Source of the DNA: Pseudomonadota bacterium
Lineage (GTDB): Bacteria; Pseudomonadota; Alphaproteobacteria; UBA2966; CAIVPW01
Assembly (NCBI GenBank): GCA_027625125.1
Contig: JAQBXG010000073.1
Location: 1-8,201, forward strand
Direction of reading: 5' to 3'
DNA length: 8,201 nucleotides
The position numbers and the translations under genes were made by a program. Below, piece after piece: positions 1-6,680 of the stretch. The notes under the pieces were generated by a model that worked only from the letters and a program-made list of their open reading frames with translations, made no database searches and was not told the origin of the DNA. The stretch's first letter is position 1, and each line of letters begins with the position of its first letter.

Positions 1-2
1 CC

Positions 3-77
3 TTCGTGTCCGTGGTCGCCTTCCCTTCCGTGCCGAAACCGCCTATAGATGGCGACTGCTCCGACAAGAACGCCTGA
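3..77 (+). CDS. Possible C-terminal tail of an upstream gene (partial)
   Basis: From base 3 one forward frame is open to a TGA at 75-77, giving 24 residues that begin FVSVVAFPSVPKPP and end CSDKNA. Of the three forward frames here it has the strongest G/C bias at third codon positions (about 19 of 24), like the real genes nearby. An intrinsic terminator starts 27 nt after its stop, which is the usual layout for a gene end. The fragment is too short to recognise a family, and its start lies outside the window. The alternative is that this stretch is a non-coding leader of the globin operon. Confidence 0.3.
   Translation, partial: FVSVVAFPSVPKPPIDGDCSDKNA
21..50 (+). promoter_or_regulatory. 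Weak candidate promoter for a globin leader RNA
   Basis: A TATAGAT box at 44-50 resembles a -10 element, and TTCCCT at 21-26 sits 17 nt upstream of it as a poor -35. A transcript from here would begin near 57, where the hairpin at 57-91 starts. No convincing promoter lies between the terminator (ends 142) and the globin start codon (198), which is the main reason to consider this one. It competes with the reading that these bases are the end of an upstream gene. Confidence 0.22.
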
Positions 78-91
78 AGGCGTCCGGAGCA
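57..91 (+). other. RNA hairpin with asymmetric internal loop
   Basis: TGCTCCG (57-63) pairs perfectly with CGGAGCA (85-91). Inside it ACGCC (70-74) pairs with GGCGT (79-83) around a TGAA loop. The two helices are separated by six unpaired bases on the 5' side (ACAAGA) and a single C on the 3' side. The shape could be a regulatory leader element, part of the 3' end of an upstream transcript, or chance in GC-rich DNA. I recognise no riboswitch class. Confidence 0.4.
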
Positions 92-104
92 TCCGTACTA
101 CGGG

Positions 105-142
105 GGGGTTGGCCCATGCGTGGGACCGGCCCCATTTTTTTT
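105..142 (+). terminator. Strong rho-independent terminator upstream of the globin
   Basis: GGGGTTGGCCCA (105-116) folds on TGGG-A-CCGGCCCC (121-133) across a TGCG loop. The stem has ten Watson-Crick pairs plus two G-U pairs, with one bulged A at 125. It is followed by one A and eight consecutive T (135-142), the classic terminator layout on the forward strand. It ends 55 nt before the globin start codon. It either ends an upstream gene or attenuates a leader transcript that reads into the globin operon. Confidence 0.75.
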
Positions 143-158
143 GGATCCGGACACACGC

Positions 159-176
159 GGGAAGCTTCGTCTTCCC
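159..176 (+). other. Small perfect hairpin in the globin 5' region
   Basis: GGGAAG (159-164) and CTTCCC (171-176) are perfectly complementary around the six-base loop CTTCGT. It lies between the terminator and the globin ribosome-binding site (ACAAGGA, 184-190), so in an mRNA it would sit just ahead of the RBS. A role in translation control or mRNA stability is possible but unproven. Confidence 0.3.
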
Positions 177-197
177 ACCTCAGACAAGGAATTGCGA

Positions 198-566
198 ATG
201 TCCGAATCCCTGTATTCCCGGATCGGCGGCGATGCGGCGGTCGAAGCCGCCGTCGATATTTTCTATCGCCGCGTTCTCGGCGACAACACAATCAGCATGT
301 TCTTCAATTCAACCGACATGGAACGGCAGCGCGCAAAGCAAAAGGCGTTTCTGGCCATGGCGTTTGGCGGCCCGAACGAATACACCGGCGCCGACCTCCG
401 CACCGCGCACGCGCGCCTGGTCAAAGATGGCCTGAACGACTCGCACTTCGACGCGGTCGCTGGCCACCTGCAGGCAACGCTCGAAGAACTTGCAGTTCCT
501 GACGAACTGTCCGCCGAAGTCATGGGCATCGCGGCCGGCACCCGCAACGACGTGCTCAACCGCTAG
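198..566 (+). CDS. glbN: Group I truncated haemoglobin (TrHb1/TrHbN)
   Basis: A 122 aa haem protein with the 2-on-2 globin fold; family members bind O2 and several detoxify NO with O2. Visible signatures are the N-terminal LYSRIGG, the B-helix FYRRVL with TyrB10 at Y23, the E-helix MERQRAKQKAF with GlnE7 at Q44 and GlnE11 at Q48, FGGPNEYTG (56-64), and the proximal HisF8 at H71 (HARLV). Tyr/Gln/Gln lining the distal pocket is the polar set that stabilises bound O2 in this group. The ATG at 198 is chosen because ACAAGGA (184-190) lies 7 nt upstream and the family begins at this point; a frame extension to 120 adds only unrelated residues. Length is typical. It is followed 10 nt later by a reductase gene, its likely electron donor and operon partner. 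The substrate in vivo is inferred, not shown. Confidence 0.93.
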   Translation: MSESLYSRIGGDAAVEAAVDIFYRRVLGDNTISMFFNSTDMERQRAKQKAFLAMAFGGPNEYTGADLRTAHARLVKDGLNDSHFDAVAGHLQATLEELAVPDELSAEVMGIAAGTRNDVLNR

Positions 567-576
567 CTCGCGTCAC

Positions 577-1566
577 ATGCCCCGGATCCGGTTCAACGGT
601 ACCGGCATACCGGTCGCGTCCGGCCAGACCGTCCTCGATGCCCTGCTTTCCGCGGGCAACGATGTTCCGTATTCATGCAAGAACGGCATTTGCCTTTCCT
701 GCATGATGCGGGGCGTCGAAGGCCGACTGCCTGCCGCCGCCCAGAACGGGATCAAGGAAACGCTGCGGGCGCAGAACTATTTCCTGCCCTGCGTGGCGGT
801 AACGGAGTCGGATCTGGCCGTCGCCCTGCCCCTCGATGCCGATGTGTACGGACGAGCGGTGATTCGCAGCCGAGAACTGCTTGCACCCGACATCTGCCGC
901 GTGCGCCTGCAGCCGGCGACGCCGCTGTATTACCACGCGGGCCAGTTCATCAATCTTCGCCGCGGTGACGGCTTGATCCGAAGTTATTCGCTGGCGAGTG
1001 TGCCGCATCGCAGCGCAGAGCTTGAGATGCACGTGCGGCGCCTGCGGAACGGCGCGATGAGCAACTGGATTTTCGACACTGCGCTCGAAGGAGAAACGAT
1101 CGATCTCCAGGGTCCGAACGGCGGCAGCTTCTATGTGCCGGGCCGGCCGGAACAGCCGATGCTGCTGGTCGGATCCGGCACCGGGCTGGCGCCGCTGCTC
1201 GGCATCGCCGAGGACGCGCTCCACAGCGGCCACAGCGGCGATGTGCGCCTGTATCACGGCAGCCGCCGGGCCGCCGGGCTGTACCTCGGCAAGCGTTTGC
1301 ACGGCCTGGAAGCGGAATTCGCCAATTTCCGGTACGTCCCTTGTGTGTCCGGCGACAAACCGCCGCCGGGCGTGCGCGCCGCCAGGGCGGACGCCGCCGC
1401 GCTGGCGGACCAGCCACAGCTTCGGAACTGGCGGGTGTTTCTGTGCGGCAATCCACCGATGGTGCATACGGCGCGCACCGCGTGCTATCTCGGCGGCGCG
1501 GCGCTGGCCGACATTCACGCCGACCCGTTTGAATGCAAGGATCTCCGGGCAACGCCGCGCAATTGA
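577..1566 (+). CDS. 2Fe-2S/FAD/NAD(P) oxidoreductase, probable globin reductase
   Basis: A 329 aa electron-transfer protein of the ferredoxin-reductase type seen in oxygenase reductases and CDP-6-deoxyglucoseen reductase. Domains in order: plant-type ferredoxin, about 1-85, with cluster ligands C34, C39, C42 (CKNGICLSC) and C72; FAD-binding barrel, about 90-190, with the RSYS flavin motif at 135-138; NAD(P)-binding domain, about 194-329, with GSGTGLAP at 199-206, the CGNPPM motif at 290-295 and a C-terminal HADPFE. All key residues are present. The ATG at 577 puts the ferredoxin domain at residue 1; the in-frame extension to 490 overlaps the globin gene and looks non-coding. There is no good Shine-Dalgarno, so translational coupling to the globin stop 10 nt upstream is likely. 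Reducing the globin is inferred from adjacency; an oxygenase partner elsewhere is the alternative. Confidence 0.88.
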   Translation: MPRIRFNGTGIPVASGQTVLDALLSAGNDVPYSCKNGICLSCMMRGVEGRLPAAAQNGIKETLRAQNYFLPCVAVTESDLAVALPLDADVYGRAVIRSRELLAPDICRVRLQPATPLYYHAGQFINLRRGDGLIRSYSLASVPHRSAELEMHVRRLRNGAMSNWIFDTALEGETIDLQGPNGGSFYVPGRPEQPMLLVGSGTGLAPLLGIAEDALHSGHSGDVRLYHGSRRAAGLYLGKRLHGLEAEFANFRYVPCVSGDKPPPGVRAARADAAALADQPQLRNWRVFLCGNPPMVHTARTACYLGGAALADIHADPFECKDLRATPRN

Positions 1567-1597
1567 CACCACGCCTCGCCCGATTCCCGCGCCGACG

Positions 1598-1747
1598 TTA
1601 TTCCTCGCCTGCCTTGGAATCCGCCTCGGCCCGCCGTTTGCGGCGTTGGCCCATGAACACCCCCAGCGCCAGAACGACAAAGAACCCGGCGATGGCCGCT
1701 GCACCGAGCGCCAGGACCAGAAATCCGAAAAACAGAATTTCGTTCAT
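1598..1747 (-). CDS. Small single-pass membrane protein (49 aa)
   Basis: A short reverse-strand gene starting MNEILFFGFLVLALGAAA. Residues 4-33 are almost wholly hydrophobic and form one long transmembrane helix. It is followed by a basic stretch (QRRKRR, 34-39) and a charged tail ending AGEE, which suggests the N-terminus faces out and the tail faces the cytoplasm by the positive-inside rule. The codons lie cleanly from ATG to TAA with no internal stop, and this hydrophobic-then-basic pattern is unlikely by chance in GC-rich DNA. I see no strong Shine-Dalgarno. It is the last gene of the reverse block, 87 nt after the Rap1a-like gene, and converges on the reductase gene. I do not recognise a family and assign no function. 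Confidence 0.62.
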   Translation of the reverse strand: MNEILFFGFLVLALGAAAIAGFFVVLALGVFMGQRRKRRAEADSKAGEE

Positions 1748-1757
1748 ACATGTGCTC

Positions 1758-1803
1758 GCTACCGACGGTATCGCAACGGCGCGGCCAGCCTGCTCCCGGT
1801 AGC
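1758..1803 (-). repeat. Inverted repeat upstream of the small membrane gene
   Basis: GCTACCG (1758-1764) and CGGTAGC (1797-1803) are perfect inverted copies 32 nt apart. The inner copy is part of an 11-base palindrome, TACCGACGGTA (1760-1770), centred 18 nt before the start codon of the 49 aa gene. It could be an operator or a 5' leader stem on the reverse strand; nothing else supports either. Confidence 0.28.
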
Positions 1804-1834
1804 CGAAACAAAAAGGCCCAAATCGGCAGCCGGT

Positions 1835-2248
1835 TCAGGGACGACCCAGACGGCGCAGCCCCCCGGCTGGCGGCGCCGCCAGCGGGGCTTGGTCGAAGAA
1901 ACACTCCTGAAACATCATCAGCATGAACACCTCGGCGCCCGCAAATTCGACCATTTCCGGATTCGCCGCCAAAAAGGTGTCGTACAGGATCGACACATCG
2001 GTCTGCGAGCGCTCGCCCAGGCAGGCGATGACCGTGTCCAAGCCGTCCTCGTCGTCATATAAAGACATGAAAATCAAGAACATGTCGATCATGCCGGTCG
2101 TATAGCCGACCTGGGCGTCGATCGACGTTAGCTGATAGTCGTATGCGGTCTGGTATCCCACCAGATCGTCCTGCGCAGCCGCCGGCGCGCCCAGTGCCAA
2201 AAGCGGCAGCAACAGCATACCCAAGCCCATCGAAGCGGCGCGTTTCAT
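1835..2248 (-). CDS. Secreted two-cysteine protein, Rap1a/Tai immunity-like
   Basis: A 137 aa protein beginning MKRAASMGLGMLLL, a clear Sec signal peptide with likely cleavage after A25 (APAAA/QDD), so it acts outside the inner membrane. The mature part has the layout of the Rap1a/Tai family: a GYTTGMIDM segment (48-56, the family's GYxxGxxD helix), Cys76, a helix leading to FLAANPEM (92-99), then a helix to Cys116. C76 and C116 probably form the family's disulfide. Founding Rap1a proteins neutralise type VI secretion amidase effectors in the periplasm, but many relatives have no such context and no effector gene is visible here. The C-terminus is Pro/Ala/Arg-rich. The start at 2248 is fixed by the signal peptide, with GAGAGG about 10 nt upstream. 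It lies 86 nt downstream of comEC on the same strand. The gene is well supported; the family call is moderate. Confidence 0.75.
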   Translation of the reverse strand: MKRAASMGLGMLLLPLLALGAPAAAQDDLVGYQTAYDYQLTSIDAQVGYTTGMIDMFLIFMSLYDDEDGLDTVIACLGERSQTDVSILYDTFLAANPEMVEFAGAEVFMLMMFQECFFDQAPLAAPPAGGLRRLGRP

Positions 2249-2274
2249 CCGTTCCCTACCTCTCTCCGGTCCCC

Positions 2275-2289
2275 GACCGCGTTGCGGTC
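2275..2289 (-). other. Perfect hairpin in the leader of the Rap1a-like gene
   Basis: GACCGC (2275-2280) and GCGGTC (2284-2289) are perfect inverted arms around a 3 nt loop. It lies in the 86 nt between the comEC stop and the Rap1a-like start, ahead of the ribosome-binding site. There is no T-run after it on the reverse strand, so it is not a typical terminator. It may mark processing or stability of a joint transcript. Confidence 0.3.
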
Positions 2290-2334
2290 CTGCACCGTAA
2301 ACCGCCGGGCAGCAAACTTCCATGTTCACGGTCG

Positions 2335-4456
2335 TCATTCGGAGCGGCGATGGCGCGGCAGCACCCAGGGCCGGTTCCCGCGCCGTTCGGACACCGAGTC
2401 GACCCGCACGCCAGCCGGCGTGATCCAGATCGCGTGCGCCCCCTGCCGCCACAGGTCAAGACGGTCGACCACCACACCTGCGGCGCAAGGGATGAACACG
2501 GCCACCACGGCGACGACCGCGTCGGCCTCGCGGCAATCCTCTGCCAACGCGTCCTCGGTTTCCGCCAGAGCCACCGTCACGACCCCCGCCCGGTACACAC
2601 ACCCGCCGGAGTCGCACCGCAGCACCCCGTCCGCCGTCGCCGCACCCGGCTTTGGCCACCGTCCGGCCAGGTCCAGTCCGTCGCGCCGCAGCCACGAATC
2701 CACCGTGTAGTTGCTGCGGATCGACGTCGCCCACAGTCCGCCGTCAGCGCGCCGCACCGCAAAATAGGTTCCGTCGTCGCTGACCAGCACGTCGGGCGGC
2801 GGCACCGTGCCGGTCGAGGCCAGGCCCAAGAAGATCAGCGGCAGTCCCGCCAGCCGCCAGCGGCGCCGCCACAGGCACATCCAAAGGCCGCCCAGACTGA
2901 CCAGCGCCAGCCCGGCCATCGGCAGCATTGGCAGCGTATACGCCGCCCCGGGCCATGCCGCGACCGTGCGAGCGACTGCCAGGACGAACGAGATTCCCCA
3001 TCCCATCGGCGCCAACGCCAGACCTTCGAGGCCCAGGGGCATCAGGGCATAGGCCAGCATCGCCCACGGCATGATCCACATCGCCGCGACCGGCACCGCC
3101 AGGACGTTCGCCGCCACGCTGTACGCCGCGACTCGGTTGAAGTGGTAGAGCGCAAACGGCGTCGTCGCCAGACCGGCGACCACGGTCGTCACGACGACGC
3201 CGGCGGCGTACAGCAGCAATCCGGCGGCGAAGGGAGATTCCGCCGCGCCGCCACCGTCCGAACGGCTCCCGCAACAGTTCATAGGCGGCGACCAAAGCCA
3301 CGACCGCCGCGAACGACATCTGGAAGCTCGGTCCCAACAGGCTGTCCGGCGCGACCAGCAGCACGGCCGCCGCCGCCCAGGCCACCAGGCGCATCGAAAT
3401 CGGCCGCCGGTCCAGCATCACCGCCAGCAGCACGAACCCCAGCATCAACACCGCCCGCTGGGTCGGAATCGTCCCGCCGGTCAACGCAAGATACCCCAGC
3501 GCCCCGGCCATGCCCGCCGCCGCCGCCCACTTCTTGATCGGAAACCGCAGCGCCACGGATTCCCACGCCGCCAGCGCGGCGCGCAGCGCCGCAAACAGAA
3601 TTCCGGCCACCAGGCCGACATGCAGCCCCGAGATCGCCAGCAAATGTGCGAGCCCCGAATCGCGCAGCGACGCCCAGGCTTCGTCGTCGATGCCGCCGCG
3701 GTCGCCGGTCATCAGCGCCGCCGCCACCGCCCCCGGCTGCCCCGGCAGGCGCGAAGTAATGCGCTCCGAAATCCCGTGACGCAGTGAATCCATCCCTGCC
3801 GCAAACGCGCCGGGAGCCGCGGCGACGACCACCTCCGGCGCGCTGACCGCATAGCCGACTCCGCCCAGCCTCTGAAACCACGCCTGGCGGGCGAAGTCGA
3901 ACGCCCCCGGCGCCACCGGCGGCGACGGCGGCAGCAGCACCGCGCGCAGCCGCACACGGTCGCCCGGTTTCACCGCGCCGTCCCGCGCCCGCACGACAAG
4001 ACGCACGGTTTCCGGCACCTGGTCCGGCATCAGGCCCGGCAATTCCAGGTCGGTCAGCGTCAACCGGCGGTCCGATGGCCGCTGTTCGACGACCGTGACC
4101 CGCGCCGTCACCGAAACCGGCCCCAATTCGCGCTCGATTACCGGCGCCGCCACGCTGCGCGCTCGCCACTCGGCGGCGGCGAACCCCGTCGCCATCGCGG
4201 CGACCGCAACAGCCGCCACGAAAGCGGCGGTGCGGTTCCGCAACAGCGCCGCTGCGACGGTGGCGGCGGACATCCCGAGGACGCCCGCCCACAGCGGCGG
4301 CTCGTGGGGAAGCGAAAAATACACGGCAATGCCGGCGGCCATCGCAACCGGAATCCAAAGCGCCCAGCGATCCCGTTCCGCGGCGAACGCCTCAGCGGCG
4401 GTTCCGGCCCACCGCCGTCGCGAGGCATCCAACGTCAAGTTCGTCATGGCCGCCAT
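2335..4456 (-). pseudogene. comEC: ComEC/Rec2 DNA-uptake channel gene, split by a frameshift
   Basis: ComEC is the inner-membrane channel that passes single-stranded DNA into the cytoplasm during transformation. The first frame (4456 to about 3244, 405 residues) has two N-terminal membrane helices, a DUF4131-type soluble region (about 100-210), the ComEC signature HLLAISGLHVGL (271-282), and membrane helices through PSFQMSFAAV (376-385). The second frame (about 3240 to 2335, 301 residues) resumes with ESPFAAGLLLYAAGVVVTT, more helices, and a soluble C-terminal domain ending near GNRPWV. Joined, they give about 706 aa, a normal size. No HxHxDH metallo-beta-lactamase motif is visible; the C-terminal domain resembles that of alphaproteobacterial ComEC. 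If the shift is real, the product is a 570 aa protein with an aberrant tail, because the first frame stays open to 2744. ATG at 4456 or 4447 could start it; neither has a clear RBS. It is divergent from the carbonic anhydrase gene. Confidence 0.88.
3238..3259 (-). other. +1 frameshift junction within comEC
   Basis: Read on the reverse strand, the frame encoding LLREPFGRWRR must give way to the frame encoding ESPFAAGLLLY within a GC-only stretch reading GGTGGCGGCGCGGCGG. The total span from 4456 to 2335 is 2122 nt, a multiple of three plus one, so one extra base explains it. There is no recognised slippery heptamer. A sequencing or assembly indel in a short GC repeat, or a genuine recent mutation, are both possible. 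Confidence 0.8.
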
Positions 4457-4518
4457 GGCGTCACAGCGCGGACAACCAATCGTACTGCGGCGGTCGTCGG
4501 CGGAAAAGCATCGGCGGG

Positions 4519-4547
4519 TTTTCCCTCCGGCGGCGGGCCGCTAGAAT
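4519..4547 (+). promoter_or_regulatory. Candidate promoter for the carbonic anhydrase-gltX genes
   Basis: TAGAAT at 4542-4547 matches a -10 box at four or more positions, and TTTTCC at 4519-4524 lies exactly 17 nt upstream as a weak -35. Transcription would start near 4554, leaving a leader of about 34 nt before the ATG at 4588. It lies in the 131 nt divergent gap between comEC and the carbonic anhydrase gene. I found no equally good promoter facing comEC. Confidence 0.42.
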
Positions 4548-4587
4548 GGCCCCCTGTGCGCCTGCCTTGACAGGAGGATCGCGAGTC

Positions 4588-5163
<576 letters not shown>

Positions 5164-5178
5164 GCCCACCCACCAAAC

Positions 5179-6570
5179 ATGACCGTCGTCACCCGATTCG
5201 CGCCGTCCCCGACCGGCTTCTTGCATATTGGCGGGGCGCGCACGGCGCTGTTCAATTGGCTGCTGGCGCGCCACGGCGGTGGACAGTTCCGGCTCAGGAT
5301 CGAGGATACCGACCGCACCCGTTCGACGCCGGAAGCGGTCGAGGCGATTTTCGCCGGCCTCAGATGGCTGGAACTGGATTGGGACGGCGATGTGGTCTTC
5401 CAGTCCGCCAACGCCGCCCGCCACCGGCAACTGGCCGACGACCTGCTTGCACGGGGACGCGCGTTTCGTTGCTATTGCACACCCGAGGAACTTGCCGCAA
5501 TGCGCGAAGCCGCCAAGGGCGAAGGCGGCGCGCTTCGCTATGACGGGCGATGCCGCGACCGCACCGACATTCCGGCCGGAATCGATCCGGTGGTGCGATT
5601 CCGCTCGCCGGATGGCGATGATGTCGTCATCGACGATCACGTGCAGGGCGAAGTCCGCATTCCGGCGGCGCAGCTCGACGACCTGGTGCTGCTCCGCAGC
5701 GACGGCACCCCCACCTACATGCTGGCGGTCGTCGCCGACGACCACGACATGAAGGTGACCCATGTCGTGCGCGGCGTCGATCATCTGACCAATGCCGCCC
5801 GGCAGCTTCAGCTGTACGAAGCCCTGGGATGGACCCCGCCGGCATTCGCCCACATCCCGCTGATTCACGGTCCCGACGGTGCGAAGCTGTCAAAGCGCCA
5901 CGGCGCGATGGCGGCGGCGGAGTACCGCGAAATGGGGTTCCTCCCCGCAGCGATGCGAAACTACCTTGCCCGCCTGGGCTGGTCCCACGGCGACGACGAG
6001 ATTTTCTCGACCGAACAGGCGGTCGAATGGTTCAGCCTGGCGGCGGTCGGCCGTTCTCCGGCGCGGTTTGATTTCGAAAAGCTGCGCAGCCTCAACAGCA
6101 CGTATATCCAGCGGACCGGCGACGACGCGCTGTATGCGGCGATCGCGCCGGGGCTTGGCCACATGGCCGGCCGGCCATTGACGCCGGAGCACCGGAACCG
6201 CGTGACGGCGCTGCTGCCGGAGCTGAAAAAGCGCGCCAAGGACTTGCGCGAACTTGTTGACGCCGCGCATTTTCTTGTCGCTGATCGCCCGCTGGAACTT
6301 GACCAAATGGCATCCGGCATTCTGGATGCCGATGCCCGCGAGCTGCTGGCCCGCCTCAAGTCCCGGCTCGGCGAACTGGAAGTCTGGCAAGGTGATACCG
6401 TCGAAGCCACCGTGCGGTCGTTCGCGGATGACGAAGGTCTGCCGCTCGGAATGATCGCCCAGCCCCTGCGCGCGGCCCTGACCGGGCGCGCCGTATCGCC
6501 CGGAATCTTCGAGGTTCTTCAAGTCCTTGGCGCCGCAGAGGCGCTCGGGCGGCTGGCAGACGCCGCCTGA
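5179..6570 (+). CDS. gltX: Glutamyl-tRNA synthetase
   Basis: A 463 aa class I aminoacyl-tRNA synthetase that charges tRNA(Glu) with glutamate in the cytoplasm. The N-terminal Rossmann domain starts TRFAPSPTGFLHIGG, with the HIGH signature as H16-I-G-G19. The KMSKS loop is KLSKR at 236-240. A zinc-binding insert is intact, with C98, C100, Y121 and C125 at the same numbers as the zinc ligands of the E. coli enzyme. RIEDTDRTRS (40-49) and the RGVDHLTN segment are also characteristic. From about residue 320 onward is the helical anticodon-binding domain. Length is normal. There is no clear Shine-Dalgarno before 5179, so translation is probably coupled to the carbonic anhydrase stop 15 nt upstream. 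Many alphaproteobacteria have two GltX copies and make Gln-tRNA by transamidation; whether this one is discriminating cannot be read by eye. Confidence 0.97.
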   Translation: MTVVTRFAPSPTGFLHIGGARTALFNWLLARHGGGQFRLRIEDTDRTRSTPEAVEAIFAGLRWLELDWDGDVVFQSANAARHRQLADDLLARGRAFRCYCTPEELAAMREAAKGEGGALRYDGRCRDRTDIPAGIDPVVRFRSPDGDDVVIDDHVQGEVRIPAAQLDDLVLLRSDGTPTYMLAVVADDHDMKVTHVVRGVDHLTNAARQLQLYEALGWTPPAFAHIPLIHGPDGAKLSKRHGAMAAAEYREMGFLPAAMRNYLARLGWSHGDDEIFSTEQAVEWFSLAAVGRSPARFDFEKLRSLNSTYIQRTGDDALYAAIAPGLGHMAGRPLTPEHRNRVTALLPELKKRAKDLRELVDAAHFLVADRPLELDQMASGILDADARELLARLKSRLGELEVWQGDTVEATVRSFADDEGLPLGMIAQPLRAALTGRAVSPGIFEVLQVLGAAEALGRLADAA

Positions 6571-6596
6571 TCGCCGGAAGCATCGGAACCGGGGCC

Positions 6597-6625
6597 TTTT
6601 TCGCGCTTGCCCCAGACCGTATACT
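6597..6625 (+). promoter_or_regulatory. Candidate gltA promoter
   Basis: TATACT at 6620-6625 is a near-consensus -10 box, and TTTTTC at 6597-6602 lies 17 nt upstream as a weak -35. Transcription would begin near 6632, giving a leader of about 50 nt before the citrate synthase ATG. The 110 nt gap after gltX fits independent expression of gltA, although read-through from gltX is also possible since no strong terminator is seen. Confidence 0.45.
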
Positions 6626-6634
6626 GCGGACGGT
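6616..6634 (+). repeat. Inverted repeat overlapping the gltA -10 box
   Basis: ACCGT (6616-6620) and ACGGT (6630-6634) are inverted copies 9 nt apart, straddling the TATACT box and the likely transcription start. A second imperfect pair, TTGCCCCAG (6607-6615) with CTGGGCGCAA (6642-6651), surrounds it. The placement is what a repressor operator would have, but short GC-rich repeats are common by chance. Confidence 0.28.
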
Positions 6635-6680
6635 GCCCGCGCTGGGCGCAAACTGCCTGCATATCGACAAAGGATCCTCG

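Noticed and set aside
44..103. Resemblance to a fluoride (crcB-type) riboswitch: a GATGG motif near a nested hairpin
   Set aside because: The order of the elements is wrong. The required pseudoknot strand and the conserved CUGAUG-like segment after the inner hairpin are absent, and the downstream gene is a globin rather than a fluoride exporter.
143..167. BamHI and HindIII recognition sites close together (GGATCC, AAGCTT), suggesting cloning-vector sequence
   Set aside because: No polylinker or vector backbone surrounds them, and the flanks continue as ordinary GC-rich genome into the globin gene.
673..1704. Long open reverse-strand frame opposite the reductase gene
   Set aside because: It is the antisense shadow of a GC-rich gene. 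Its translation is Arg/Ala-rich with no recognisable motifs, while the forward frame has all the oxidoreductase signatures.
1806..1834. Reverse-strand terminator after the Rap1a-like gene, suggested by a T5 run
   Set aside because: Only about four base pairs can form before the T-run, with a large loop, which is too weak to call.
3238..3259. Programmed ribosomal frameshifting in comEC
   Set aside because: No slippery heptamer, shifty stop codon or clear stimulatory element is visible, and ComEC is not known to me to use frameshifting. An indel is simpler.
2143..3537. Long forward open frame of 464 codons opposite comEC
   Set aside because: The translation is a Pro/Arg/His low-complexity string typical of antisense GC-rich DNA, and it spans two real reverse-strand genes.
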